Below are positions 1 through 5,337 of a DNA stretch of 5,337 nt, one piece after another (positions within the stretch are counted from its first letter, which is position 1; each line of letters opens with the position of its first letter). Below the pieces are notes generated by a model. That model saw only the letters and a program-made list of their open reading frames with translations. It searched no databases and was not told the origin of the DNA. The stretch comes from Thermoplasmata archaeon. GTDB lineage: Archaea; Thermoplasmatota; Thermoplasmata; Lutacidiplasmatales; UBA184. The stretch spans positions 1 to 5,337 of the forward strand of contig JASHVI010000227.1 of NCBI GenBank assembly GCA_030039525.1, read 5' to 3'. A program made the translations under genes and the position numbers.

Positions 1-1
1 C

Positions 2-244
2 GCCGACGCGAACTCGGAGCGGGCCGCGAACGGCTTCAAGCCCCTCGGCGAGGTCGGCCCGTACCTCTACGACACGATCTACGGGGTGAACGGGACCGGC
101 GCGAAGTACGGCGCCGACTTCCACGACGTCACGACCGGCTCCAACGGCTACGCGGCCGGCGTCGGCTGGGACCCCGCGACCGGGCTCGGCTCGATGAACG
201 CCGCCGCTCTCGTGAAGACGCTCGGCGGCACGAAGAGCGCCTGA
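2..244 (+). CDS. S53 (sedolisin/kumamolisin-type) serine-carboxyl protease, C-terminal fragment
   Basis: This is the last 80 residues of a gene that begins before the window. It reads in frame from base 2 to a TGA at 242-244. The segment FHDVTTGSNG followed by GVGWDPATGLGS is the hallmark C-terminal part of peptidase family S53. That part binds the structural calcium ion: Asp42 and Val43 (the sedolisin Asp-Ile pair) and the G-x-G-x-D set Gly53, Gly55 and Asp57 match the known ligands. The catalytic Glu, Asp and Ser (the SGTS motif) would lie upstream, outside the window, so activity cannot be judged. Family members are usually secreted, acid-active endopeptidases made with an N-terminal prodomain; the signal peptide cannot be seen here. 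The protein ends directly after the catalytic fold with no added C-terminal domain or anchor. It is convergent with the next gene, 19 nt apart, so a functional link to the minus-strand genes is unlikely. Confidence 0.9.
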   Translation, partial: ADANSERAANGFKPLGEVGPYLYDTIYGVNGTGAKYGADFHDVTTGSNGYAAGVGWDPATGLGSMNAAALVKTLGGTKSA

Positions 245-245
245 T

Positions 246-261
246 CCGGCCCCGGGGCCGG
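246..261. terminator. Perfect 16-nt GC palindrome between convergent genes
   Basis: The bases CCGGCCCCGGGGCCGG form a perfect self-complementary sequence that nearly fills the 19-nt gap between two convergent stop codons (TGA at 242-244 on the plus strand, and the minus-strand stop at 264-266). Its position suggests a shared bidirectional transcript end or a 3'-end processing hairpin. There is no T-run on either side, so it is not a classical intrinsic terminator of bacterial type, and archaeal terminators normally depend on T-rich tracts. In a region this GC-rich, short palindromes also arise by chance. Confidence 0.3.
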
Positions 262-263
262 CG

Positions 264-1850
264 CTAGTTCATCCTCAGCAGCCGGTACGGCGCCTCGCCG
301 TCGGCCTCCGTCGGGGGGAGCACCGCGAAGGCCGCGGTCCAGGGCAGGTAGCCGAGGGCGAAGATCCGCCCCCGGCGCGTCAGCCACCGGACGTACGGCT
401 GCGCCAGCGGCCGCAGCAGGTCGAGCAGCGGCTCCCCGACGACGCCGGTCACGATGCCGTGGACCGGGTTCCCCCGGGAGCTCTCCCGGAGCGTCGCGAT
501 GAGGAGCTCCGGGGAGAGGGCCCGGCCGACGATGGCGGTCGCGTGGGCGAGCCCCGCGAGGTCGAGCAGCGCGAGGGCCGGGACCGGGTCGTTGATCGAT
601 CCGAGGAGGAACTCGACGGCGTCGGGGAAGAGCGGCGCGGTCGGGCGCTCCGCCTCGTCGCTGACGGGGACGAAGGCGACGTCGGAGCGGGTCTCCTCGA
701 GGGAGATCATGACCGGCCGCACCGCCGTCGGGAACTGTCCGGCGACGGGGACCCCGAGGAACCGGAGCGACTTCTCGAGGCGCTCGGTCGGCACCCGGGC
801 CCGGAACCGCTCGTAGACCGACTCCGGAGAGAGGCCCGGGGGGAGCACGACGAGCGCGCGCCCGCCGGCCTTGAGCGTGCTGAGCACCATCGTCGTCGCG
901 ACGCGCCGGGGGATCTCCGAGGGGACCGAGTCCTCCCGCTCCAGGAGGGAGAAGCCGCCGACGGCGAGGCGCCCGAAGGCCTCCGCGAAGTCCCGGGAGC
1001 CCGGCCAGACCCCGCCCGCCTCGGGCCGCGGGTCCGGTTGGGCCCGGAAGCGGACGTACTCCCCGATGCGCTCCGTCCGCGGGAGGTAGGTGAAGCTCCC
1101 CTCCTCGAGCGTGAACGGGTAGACGGCCTCCTCGCGCGTGACGCCTCGCAGCTTCGGCATCGTGAGGACCCGGACCCCCCGCTCCTCGAGCTCCCCGTGG
1201 GCGATCTGGAGGACCGCGTCGACCTCGTAGTCGAGCGAGCTCTCGACGTTCCGCTCGCAGACGAGGACGAGCCGAAGCCCCCGCCGGATCAGGTGCCCGA
1301 TCAGGAGCCGCTCGACGACCCCCTCGGGGACCGCGGGGTCCGGCTCGCAGTCGAGGTACAGGTCGACGAGCCCCTCCCAGGAGTCGATCGCGACGGAGAG
1401 CTGGGGGTCGTTCCCGAGCTCCGCCCACGCCCCCCGGAGCACCGGGGGCAGCCAGTACGCGCTGTCGTCGCGGTCGGCGCTGTGGCCCCGCTCCAGGAGG
1501 GCCCGGCGCGCGGCCGCCACCGCCGGCACGAGGCCGTCGGAGTCGCTCCCTCCGACCGAGAGGTCGATCCACCGGAGCTGGCCGGTCCGAAGGCCGGGGG
1601 TCGTGAGGAGCCGGGGAGTGTTCCGGGCCCCCGCGGCGCGCGTCGTGATCCAGATCGTGGGGGCCGCGGCCCGGGAGAGGAGCCGGAGCGCGAGGGCGGT
1701 CTTCCCGCCCCCGGCCGGTCCTCGGATCAGGATCGACGGCGAGGCCAGGACGCGCAGGAACCGCTCGAGCTCGGGAGGCAGCGTGCTCGGGGGTTCGACC
1801 GGAGCGCGGCGGGCCCCGGCGGGCGCGGGCGCCTGGGCCGGTGCCTGCAC
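264..1850 (-). CDS. KaiC/GvpD-like RecA-fold ATPase
   Basis: A 528-residue protein with a GTG start. A short Pro/Ala-rich N-terminus (residues 1-25) precedes a RecA-type ATPase core. The Walker A motif GPAGGGKT is at residues 44-51 (Lys50, Thr51). The Walker B strand is LSVAIDSWEG, with Asp156. The stretch from about 228 to 255 (TMPKLRG, then YPFTLEEG) matches the K-x-R-G...YPF end of KaiC-family domains. The paired Glu that follows the second strand in KaiC is not visible; the equivalent segment reads WITTRAAG, which resembles my recollection of GvpD-like archaeal proteins (STR motif) more than true KaiC. The second half (about 300-528) alternates hydrophobic strands with helices but has no second P-loop, so it may be a degenerate RecA-like or dimerisation domain. 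Membrane segments are not evident, so it should be cytosolic. Such ATPases usually act in signalling or regulation; the target here is unknown. The frame stays open upstream to the stop of the preceding gene, but the GTG fits a leaderless start (see 1876-1883). Confidence 0.8.
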   Translation of the reverse strand: MQAPAQAPAPAGARRAPVEPPSTLPPELERFLRVLASPSILIRGPAGGGKTALALRLLSRAAAPTIWITTRAAGARNTPRLLTTPGLRTGQLRWIDLSVGGSDSDGLVPAVAAARRALLERGHSADRDDSAYWLPPVLRGAWAELGNDPQLSVAIDSWEGLVDLYLDCEPDPAVPEGVVERLLIGHLIRRGLRLVLVCERNVESSLDYEVDAVLQIAHGELEERGVRVLTMPKLRGVTREEAVYPFTLEEGSFTYLPRTERIGEYVRFRAQPDPRPEAGGVWPGSRDFAEAFGRLAVGGFSLLEREDSVPSEIPRRVATTMVLSTLKAGGRALVVLPPGLSPESVYERFRARVPTERLEKSLRFLGVPVAGQFPTAVRPVMISLEETRSDVAFVPVSDEAERPTAPLFPDAVEFLLGSINDPVPALALLDLAGLAHATAIVGRALSPELLIATLRESSRGNPVHGIVTGVVGEPLLDLLRPLAQPYVRWLTRRGRIFALGYLPWTAAFAVLPPTEADGEAPYRLLRMN

Positions 1851-1875
1851 GCCGGTACGGACGCCTTCCTCTCCC

Positions 1876-1883
1876 TCATGAAA
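1876..1883 (-). promoter_or_regulatory. Candidate archaeal TATA box for the KaiC/GvpD-like gene
   Basis: Read on the minus strand, the bases TTTCATGA occupy positions -33 to -26 relative to the first base of the GTG at 1850. They are preceded by the purine-rich AAGGAAC, which could serve as a BRE-like element. This is the only clearly AT-enriched spot in the 96-nt gap between the two genes. The spacing is what archaeal TBP/TFB promoters show when transcription starts at or next to the start codon, as in a leaderless mRNA. The match to a TATA consensus is only moderate, and the assignment depends on the organism being archaeal. Confidence 0.35.
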
Positions 1884-1946
1884 GTTCCTTGCGGAGCGCA
1901 GGACGATCGGGTCGCCGGAGCGCGCCGGGGCGATCCCCGAGCCCCC

Positions 1947-3320
1947 TCACGTCGGGGGCGCGAGGAGGGGGGGGCGGTCGGGACCGGTCCGAGGGGCCCC
2001 GAGAACCTCCGGCAGCAGGTCGAGGTACCGCTCGACGTCCGCGACCGTGTGGAGGGCCGAGACGGACCAGGGGTCGGCCGGCCCGGGTCCCCCCGGGAGC
2101 AGCCCTCGATTGAGCAGCGAGAGCCGGACGAGGCGGGACCGATGCGCGTCGATCTCCCGGAGGTCCCGGGCCTCGCGCACCGGTCGCGAAGCGAAGAACA
2201 CCGAGCCGGAGGGGCCGATGGTCGGAACGGTCGCGGGGATCCCCGCCGCCTCCAGCGCCGATCTCCAGCCGGCCGCCAGCCGGGCCGCGAGGGCCCGCGC
2301 GGCGTCGAAGTGCTCCGCCGTGAAGACGTGGTCGAGGCCGGCGCGGAGCGCGGCGATCGCGACCGGGTTGGCGTAGGTAGCCCCCTGATGCGCCACGCCT
2401 CCGGGACGGACCGCGTCCAGGAGACCGGCCCGGGTCGCGAGCGCGGAGAACGGCACGCCTCCGGCGAGCGCGCTGCCGAGGAGGAGCCCATCCGGGAGGA
2501 CCCCGAACCGGCCCGTCGCGCCGCGGGGGAACATCGCTGCGGTCCGGGTCTCGTCGAACCAGAGGAGCGCGCCGAGCTCGTCGGCGAGATCCCGGAGACC
2601 CGCCAGGTACTCGGGCTCCGGTAGCACGAGCCCGAACTGGGTCGCCACCGGCTCGACGAGCAGGGCGGCGACGTCCCGGGCGCTGGCCCGGGCGATCTCG
2701 CGGGTCGACTCGAGATCGTTGAAGGGCACGACCCGGGTCCGTTCGACCGCTTCGCCGAGCAGGCCGGAGCTTTCGGGGGCCGAACGGGGCGCGTCGATCG
2801 GACCGGCCTCCGGACCGGCGGGATGAACCCCGACCAGCACGGCGTCGGAGCCGCTGTGGAGGGCCCCCTCGACCTTGAGCAGGTAGCGGTGGCCGGTGAT
2901 GGCCCGGGAGAGCCGAAGCGCGTAGACCTCCGCCTCGAGGCCGGTCGTGCTGAACCGGACCTGCGGGAGGCCGAAGCGCTCGCCGAGCCGCTCGGCCGCC
3001 TCGGGGGCCTCGGCGGCCTCGTGACCGTACAACACCCCCCGGGAGGCCTGGTCCGAGATCGCCTGGGCGATGCGTGGGTGGGCATGGCCGGCGAGCGCCG
3101 CCCCGTTCGCGAGGTCGAAGTCCAGGTAGGCGTGGTCGTCGACGTCCCAGATCCGCGCACCGCTCGCCCGCGCGATGAACAACGGGTACGGCGCGACGGC
3201 ACGGTCGTTGCTGTGGACCCCGCCCGGGGTGCGGCGCCGCGCCGCGGCCCACCGGGCGGCCGACCGGGGCGTCCGCTCCCGGAACGTGGCGAGCTCTCGT
3301 TCGAACGGGGTATCGGTCAC
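1947..3320 (-). CDS. Lysine-less glutamate-1-semialdehyde aminomutase-like protein (class III PLP fold)
   Basis: A 457-residue homologue of class III fold-type I PLP enzymes, close to the GSA aminomutase length of about 430. Family landmarks appear in order: RRTPGGVHSND near the N-terminus, LGHAHP-like LAGHAHP, VEGALHSGSD, PFNDLE, LLVEPVATQFG, GALLWFDE, RFGVLPDG, ANPVAIAA, and a C-terminal SALHTVADVERYL. The cofactor site is altered. Where the family has LGK-x-x-GG, this protein has LGSALAGG, so Ser283 (codon AGC, 2472-2474) replaces the Schiff-base lysine. The NSGTEA phosphate loop is TTGLEA (125-130), the stacking Tyr is Leu154, and the second-subunit phosphate Thr appears to be Ala314. Asp256-Glu257, which contact the pyridine nitrogen region, remain. 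The frame is intact, which argues against a decaying gene. It is unlikely to be a normal transaminase or HemL. It may be a non-catalytic partner, a PMP-dependent enzyme, or something else. I chose GTG at 3320 because GGGAGG lies 10 nt upstream; a TTG at 3365 would add 15 low-similarity residues. Confidence 0.85.
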   Translation of the reverse strand: MTDTPFERELATFRERTPRSAARWAAARRRTPGGVHSNDRAVAPYPLFIARASGARIWDVDDHAYLDFDLANGAALAGHAHPRIAQAISDQASRGVLYGHEAAEAPEAAERLGERFGLPQVRFSTTGLEAEVYALRLSRAITGHRYLLKVEGALHSGSDAVLVGVHPAGPEAGPIDAPRSAPESSGLLGEAVERTRVVPFNDLESTREIARASARDVAALLVEPVATQFGLVLPEPEYLAGLRDLADELGALLWFDETRTAAMFPRGATGRFGVLPDGLLLGSALAGGVPFSALATRAGLLDAVRPGGVAHQGATYANPVAIAALRAGLDHVFTAEHFDAARALAARLAAGWRSALEAAGIPATVPTIGPSGSVFFASRPVREARDLREIDAHRSRLVRLSLLNRGLLPGGPGPADPWSVSALHTVADVERYLDLLPEVLGAPRTGPDRPPLLAPPT

Positions 3321-3330
3321 GGACGCCGGG

Positions 3331-3336
3331 CCTCCC
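3331..3336 (-). promoter_or_regulatory. Shine-Dalgarno site that sets the GTG start at 3320
   Basis: On the minus strand GGGAGG lies 10 nt before the GTG at 3318-3320. It is complementary to the CCTCC of the 16S rRNA tail. The alternative in-frame TTG at 3363-3365 has no comparably placed site, and the residues it would add look unlike the family's N-terminus, while the residues after the GTG fit it. The site therefore supports the shorter protein. Confidence 0.5.
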
Positions 3337-3400
3337 GAGGGGGAGCCCCGACACCTCGGCTTCAACCCTCGGCTCGACCGGAACCGGTGCCTCCCCCAGG

Positions 3401-3418
3401 GACCGGCGGCCGCCGGTC
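3401..3418. repeat. Perfect 18-nt palindrome in the gap between the two aminotransferase genes
   Basis: GACCGGCGG is followed immediately by its exact reverse complement CCGCCGGTC, with no spacer. It lies in the 127-nt gap between the stop of the class III aminotransferase and the GTG of the lysine-less homologue, about 80 nt before that GTG. A second, weaker hairpin (CCGGC, four-base loop, GCCGG) spans 3442-3455 across the stop of the upstream gene. The palindrome could be an operator for a dimeric regulator, an mRNA processing hairpin, or part of a terminator. No T-run follows in the minus-strand direction. Chance is possible at this GC content, but a perfect 18-mer is longer than expected from composition alone. 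Confidence 0.4.
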
Positions 3419-3447
3419 GGGCTTTCGGGAAGCGCCCGGGGCCGGCC

Positions 3448-4806
3448 TCAGCCGGGAGCGACCGGGCCCGGGCGGGAGAGCTCGGCGTCGGCCACGACGA
3501 GGGACTCGTCGAGCGCGTGGAGCCCGCGATCGAGCTCCTCCGGAGTGACGATGAGCGGGGGAGCGAGGAGGAGATGGGAGACCCAGGCGATCGCGTACAC
3601 CCCCCGGTCCATCATCGCCCGGGCGACCGCTTCGGCCACGAGGGGGCGGCCGGCCCGCTTCTCCTCCGGGGTGTTCATCGGGATCCGGCGCTCCCGGTCC
3701 CGGACGAGCTCGACGGCCGCGAACAGGCCGAGCCCCCGGACCTCCCCGACGCTGGGGTGGCGCGCGGCGATATCGCGGAGCCGCCCTACGAGGAGCTCCC
3801 CGTCGCGCCGGGACTTCTCGACGAGGCCGAGCCGGCGGTACTCGCCGATCGCCGCGGCGGCGGGAGCGAGGGCGAGCGGGTGCGCCTCGTACGTGTGGCC
3901 GTGCGGGAAGAACCGCCCCCGGAACCGGTCGTAGACCTCGGGCGTGGTCGCGGTGAGGCCGAGCGGGACCGCGGCGCCCGTGAGCCCCTTCGCCGTCGTG
4001 AGCACGTCGGGCTCCAACCCCCAGTGGTCCCCTCCGAACCAGCGCCCGGTGCGGCCCCAGCCGGTCATCACCTCGTCGGCGATGAGGAGGGCGCCGTGCC
4101 GGCGGGTGATCTCGCGGACCCTCGGGAGGTACTCCGCCACCGGGAGGATCACCCCGTTCGTCCCGACGATCGGCTCGAGGATCACCGCGGCGACGTCGCC
4201 CCCCTCCACGATCGTCCGCTCGACCTCCTCGGCGCAGGCGACGTCGCAGGAGGGGTAGGAGAGGCCGAGCGGGCACCGGTAGCAGTAGCAGTCCGGCGCG
4301 AAGAGGGTCCCCGGGACCTCGCCGACGCCCCCGGCGGCCTCCCGACGGAACTCGCCGGTGACCGAGAGGGCGCCGGCCGTGGCCCCGTGGTAGGAGCGGG
4401 TGCGGGCGACGACCTGCCGGCGGCCCGTGGCGAGGCGGGCGATCTTGAGGGCCGCCTCGTTCGCCTCGGTGCCCGAGGTGCTGAAGAAGTACCGGCGCAG
4501 CCCCTTCGGGAGGACCCCGTCCAGCGCCTCGGAGAGTCGCTCCCGGGCCGGGGTCGAGAACCCGGGGGCGACGTAGTCGAGCTCGCCGGCCTGGCGGAGG
4601 ATCGCGTCGCGGACGGCCGCGTTCCCGTGGCCGAGGTTCGAGGCGACGAGCTGGGAGGCGAAGTCGAGGTACGCGCGGCCCCGATCGTCCCAGAACGTCG
4701 AGCCCTCGGCGCGTACGACCCGGATCGGGCGCCAGCGCCCCGGAAAGCCCCAGCCCGGATAGTTCGAGTCGGCGACGCGGTCCTCCCGAGGCGCGTCGGG
4801 GTCCAC
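3448..4806 (-). CDS. Class III PLP-dependent aminotransferase (omega-amino acid / taurine-type)
   Basis: A 452-residue protein with a GTG start, of typical length for omega-transaminases. The active site is complete: the SGTEAN phosphate loop (111-116), SYHG with the PLP-stacking Tyr139, EPIVGTNG (Glu211 region), IADEVMTGWGRTG with Asp244, TTAKGLTGA with the Schiff-base Lys273 (codon 3988-3990), and HGHTYEAHPLA with Thr305 for the phosphate of the partner subunit. The C-terminus has APPLIVTPEELD. The CPLGLSYPSC...CA segment (178-192) is typical of the branch that includes taurine- and beta-alanine-pyruvate aminotransferases. I expect a cytosolic homodimer or tetramer that moves an amino group from an omega-amino compound to a 2-oxo acid; the actual donor cannot be read from the sequence. 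It starts 20 nt after the stop of the metallo-hydrolase gene, with no clear Shine-Dalgarno site, so the two are probably co-transcribed. The downstream neighbour is a lysine-less protein of the same fold. Confidence 0.9.
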   Translation of the reverse strand: MDPDAPREDRVADSNYPGWGFPGRWRPIRVVRAEGSTFWDDRGRAYLDFASQLVASNLGHGNAAVRDAILRQAGELDYVAPGFSTPARERLSEALDGVLPKGLRRYFFSTSGTEANEAALKIARLATGRRQVVARTRSYHGATAGALSVTGEFRREAAGGVGEVPGTLFAPDCYCYRCPLGLSYPSCDVACAEEVERTIVEGGDVAAVILEPIVGTNGVILPVAEYLPRVREITRRHGALLIADEVMTGWGRTGRWFGGDHWGLEPDVLTTAKGLTGAAVPLGLTATTPEVYDRFRGRFFPHGHTYEAHPLALAPAAAAIGEYRRLGLVEKSRRDGELLVGRLRDIAARHPSVGEVRGLGLFAAVELVRDRERRIPMNTPEEKRAGRPLVAEAVARAMMDRGVYAIAWVSHLLLAPPLIVTPEELDRGLHALDESLVVADAELSRPGPVAPG

Positions 4807-4826
4807 GGGGCCGCCGGTCCGAGCGC

Positions 4827-5337
4827 TCAGAAGGCGCGGACGAGCGCCTGGATCTTCGGCAGCGCGCCCTTCGCCCAGGGCCCGCCGTGGTAGCTCATCA
4901 CCGACTCGACCGGCCAGCCGGCCGTGCGCATCGCCGAGACCTGCGCGGTGCCGGTGTGGAGGGTGTACTCCGGAGGGGTGAGGGACATCGTGTCGCCGTT
5001 CCCGAAGAAGAGGTCGCCGGAGAAGAGGACCTTGCGCTCCGGCTGGAAGTATCCGGTGTGCCCGGCGGTGTGACCGGGGAGGTGGTAGGCGACCAGGCCC
5101 CCGAAGGCGTCGACCCTCTCGCCGTCGTTCAGCGTGACGTCGACCTTGACCGGCTCCGCGGGCGGCACGCCGGGCCCGTCGTAGGCCGGCTTTCCGGCGA
5201 GGAAGGTCGCCTCGATCCAGTGGGCGTAGACCTTCGCGCCGGTGAGCGCGACCGTCGCCTTCAGCGCCCCGACGTGGTCACGGTGGAGGTGCGTGATCAG
5301 GATCCGTCGGATCGACTTCGGGTCGACCCCCTGGGCC
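4827..5337 (-). CDS. Metallo-beta-lactamase-fold hydrolase, C-terminal part
   Basis: The frame is open from the window edge to a TGA at 4827-4829, giving 169 visible residues; the start lies beyond 5337. The first visible motif is THLHRDHVG, with His16, His18, Asp20 and His21 (numbered within the fragment). It is followed by LPGHTAGHTGY with His89, LFSGDLFF with Asp108, and SYHGGPW with His150. This is the full set of two-zinc ligands of the fold, so the enzyme should be an active metal-dependent hydrolase. The GHTAGH and SGDLFF contexts are like glyoxalase II and subclass B3-like environmental lactamases, but the substrate cannot be told. Missing from view are the N-terminal beta strands and any signal peptide, so location is unknown; the distance from the HxHxDH motif to the edge leaves room for an export signal. 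A GTG at 5166-5168 is internal to the fold and would remove the HxHxDH motif, so it is not the start. It lies 20 nt upstream of the aminotransferase gene. Confidence 0.88.
   Translation of the reverse strand, partial: AQGVDPKSIRRILITHLHRDHVGALKATVALTGAKVYAHWIEATFLAGKPAYDGPGVPPAEPVKVDVTLNDGERVDAFGGLVAYHLPGHTAGHTGYFQPERKVLFSGDLFFGNGDTMSLTPPEYTLHTGTAQVSAMRTAGWPVESVMSYHGGPWAKGALPKIQALVRAF

Noticed and set aside
148..1572. A 474-codon minus-strand frame overlapping the ATPase and running into the protease gene
   Set aside because: It has no motifs, is Arg/Pro/Gly-rich, and overlaps two well-supported genes.
1851..1949. Possible fusion of the lysine-less homologue to the ATPase, because both lie in the same frame with only one stop between them
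   Set aside because: A clear TGA stop (1947-1949) follows a normal family C-terminus, and the linker between has no domain. Read-through is not supported.
459..2624. A 721-codon open frame on the plus strand
   Set aside because: It is antisense to the ATPase and the lysine-less aminotransferase homologue, both of which have clear family motifs. Its product is made of Arg, Gly, Glu and Asp runs with no domain, as expected for an antisense frame in GC-rich DNA.
1947..3320. Naming the gene hemL (heme biosynthesis)
   Set aside because: The catalytic lysine and several cofactor contacts are missing, and no other heme genes are present in the window.
1727..3354. Long minus-strand frames overlapping the lysine-less homologue
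   Set aside because: They are out-of-frame shadows rich in Arg, Pro and Ser. The frame with family motifs is 1947-3320.
3363..3365. TTG as the start of the lysine-less homologue
   Set aside because: It has no ribosome binding site, and the extra 15 residues do not resemble the family. GTG at 3320 has GGGAGG 10 nt upstream.
3175..4893. A 572-codon open frame on the plus strand
   Set aside because: It is the antisense of the class III aminotransferase, spans two gene boundaries, and encodes a low-complexity charged product.

Overview
The window is very GC-rich (about 70% by eye, not computed) and densely coding, with almost every third codon position G or C. I read it as a chromosomal piece of a high-GC archaeon, most likely a terrestrial member of Thermoplasmatota. 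The evidence is indirect: a KaiC/GvpD-type RecA-fold ATPase of an archaeal kind, a TATA-like box at the right distance for a leaderless GTG start, GTG as the usual start codon, and a sedolisin-type (S53) protease next door. A high-GC bacterium cannot be excluded.

Layout. Positions 2-244 (+) hold the C-terminal 80 residues of an S53 protease. It converges on four minus-strand genes, and a perfect 16-nt palindrome (246-261) sits in the 19-nt gap. In transcription order (right to left) the minus-strand genes are: a metallo-beta-lactamase-fold hydrolase truncated by the window edge (4827-5337); a class III PLP-dependent aminotransferase with a complete active site (3448-4806); a second class III protein, related to glutamate-1-semialdehyde aminomutase, that lacks the Schiff-base lysine (1947-3320); and a KaiC/GvpD-like ATPase (264-1850).

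How they may work together. The hydrolase and the first aminotransferase are 20 nt apart and probably co-transcribed, which suggests a small catabolic or amino-group-transfer unit. The second aminotransferase homologue follows after 127 nt containing a perfect 18-nt palindrome. It is full length and intact, but Ser replaces the PLP lysine and several other cofactor contacts are changed. It is therefore either a structural or regulatory partner, a PMP-type enzyme, or a protein with a new role. Its place beside a competent relative of the same fold is the most interesting point in the window. The ATPase has its own candidate promoter and may be a separate regulatory gene. No RNA genes, mobile elements or CRISPR arrays were seen, and no stretch above 300 bases lacks a gene.
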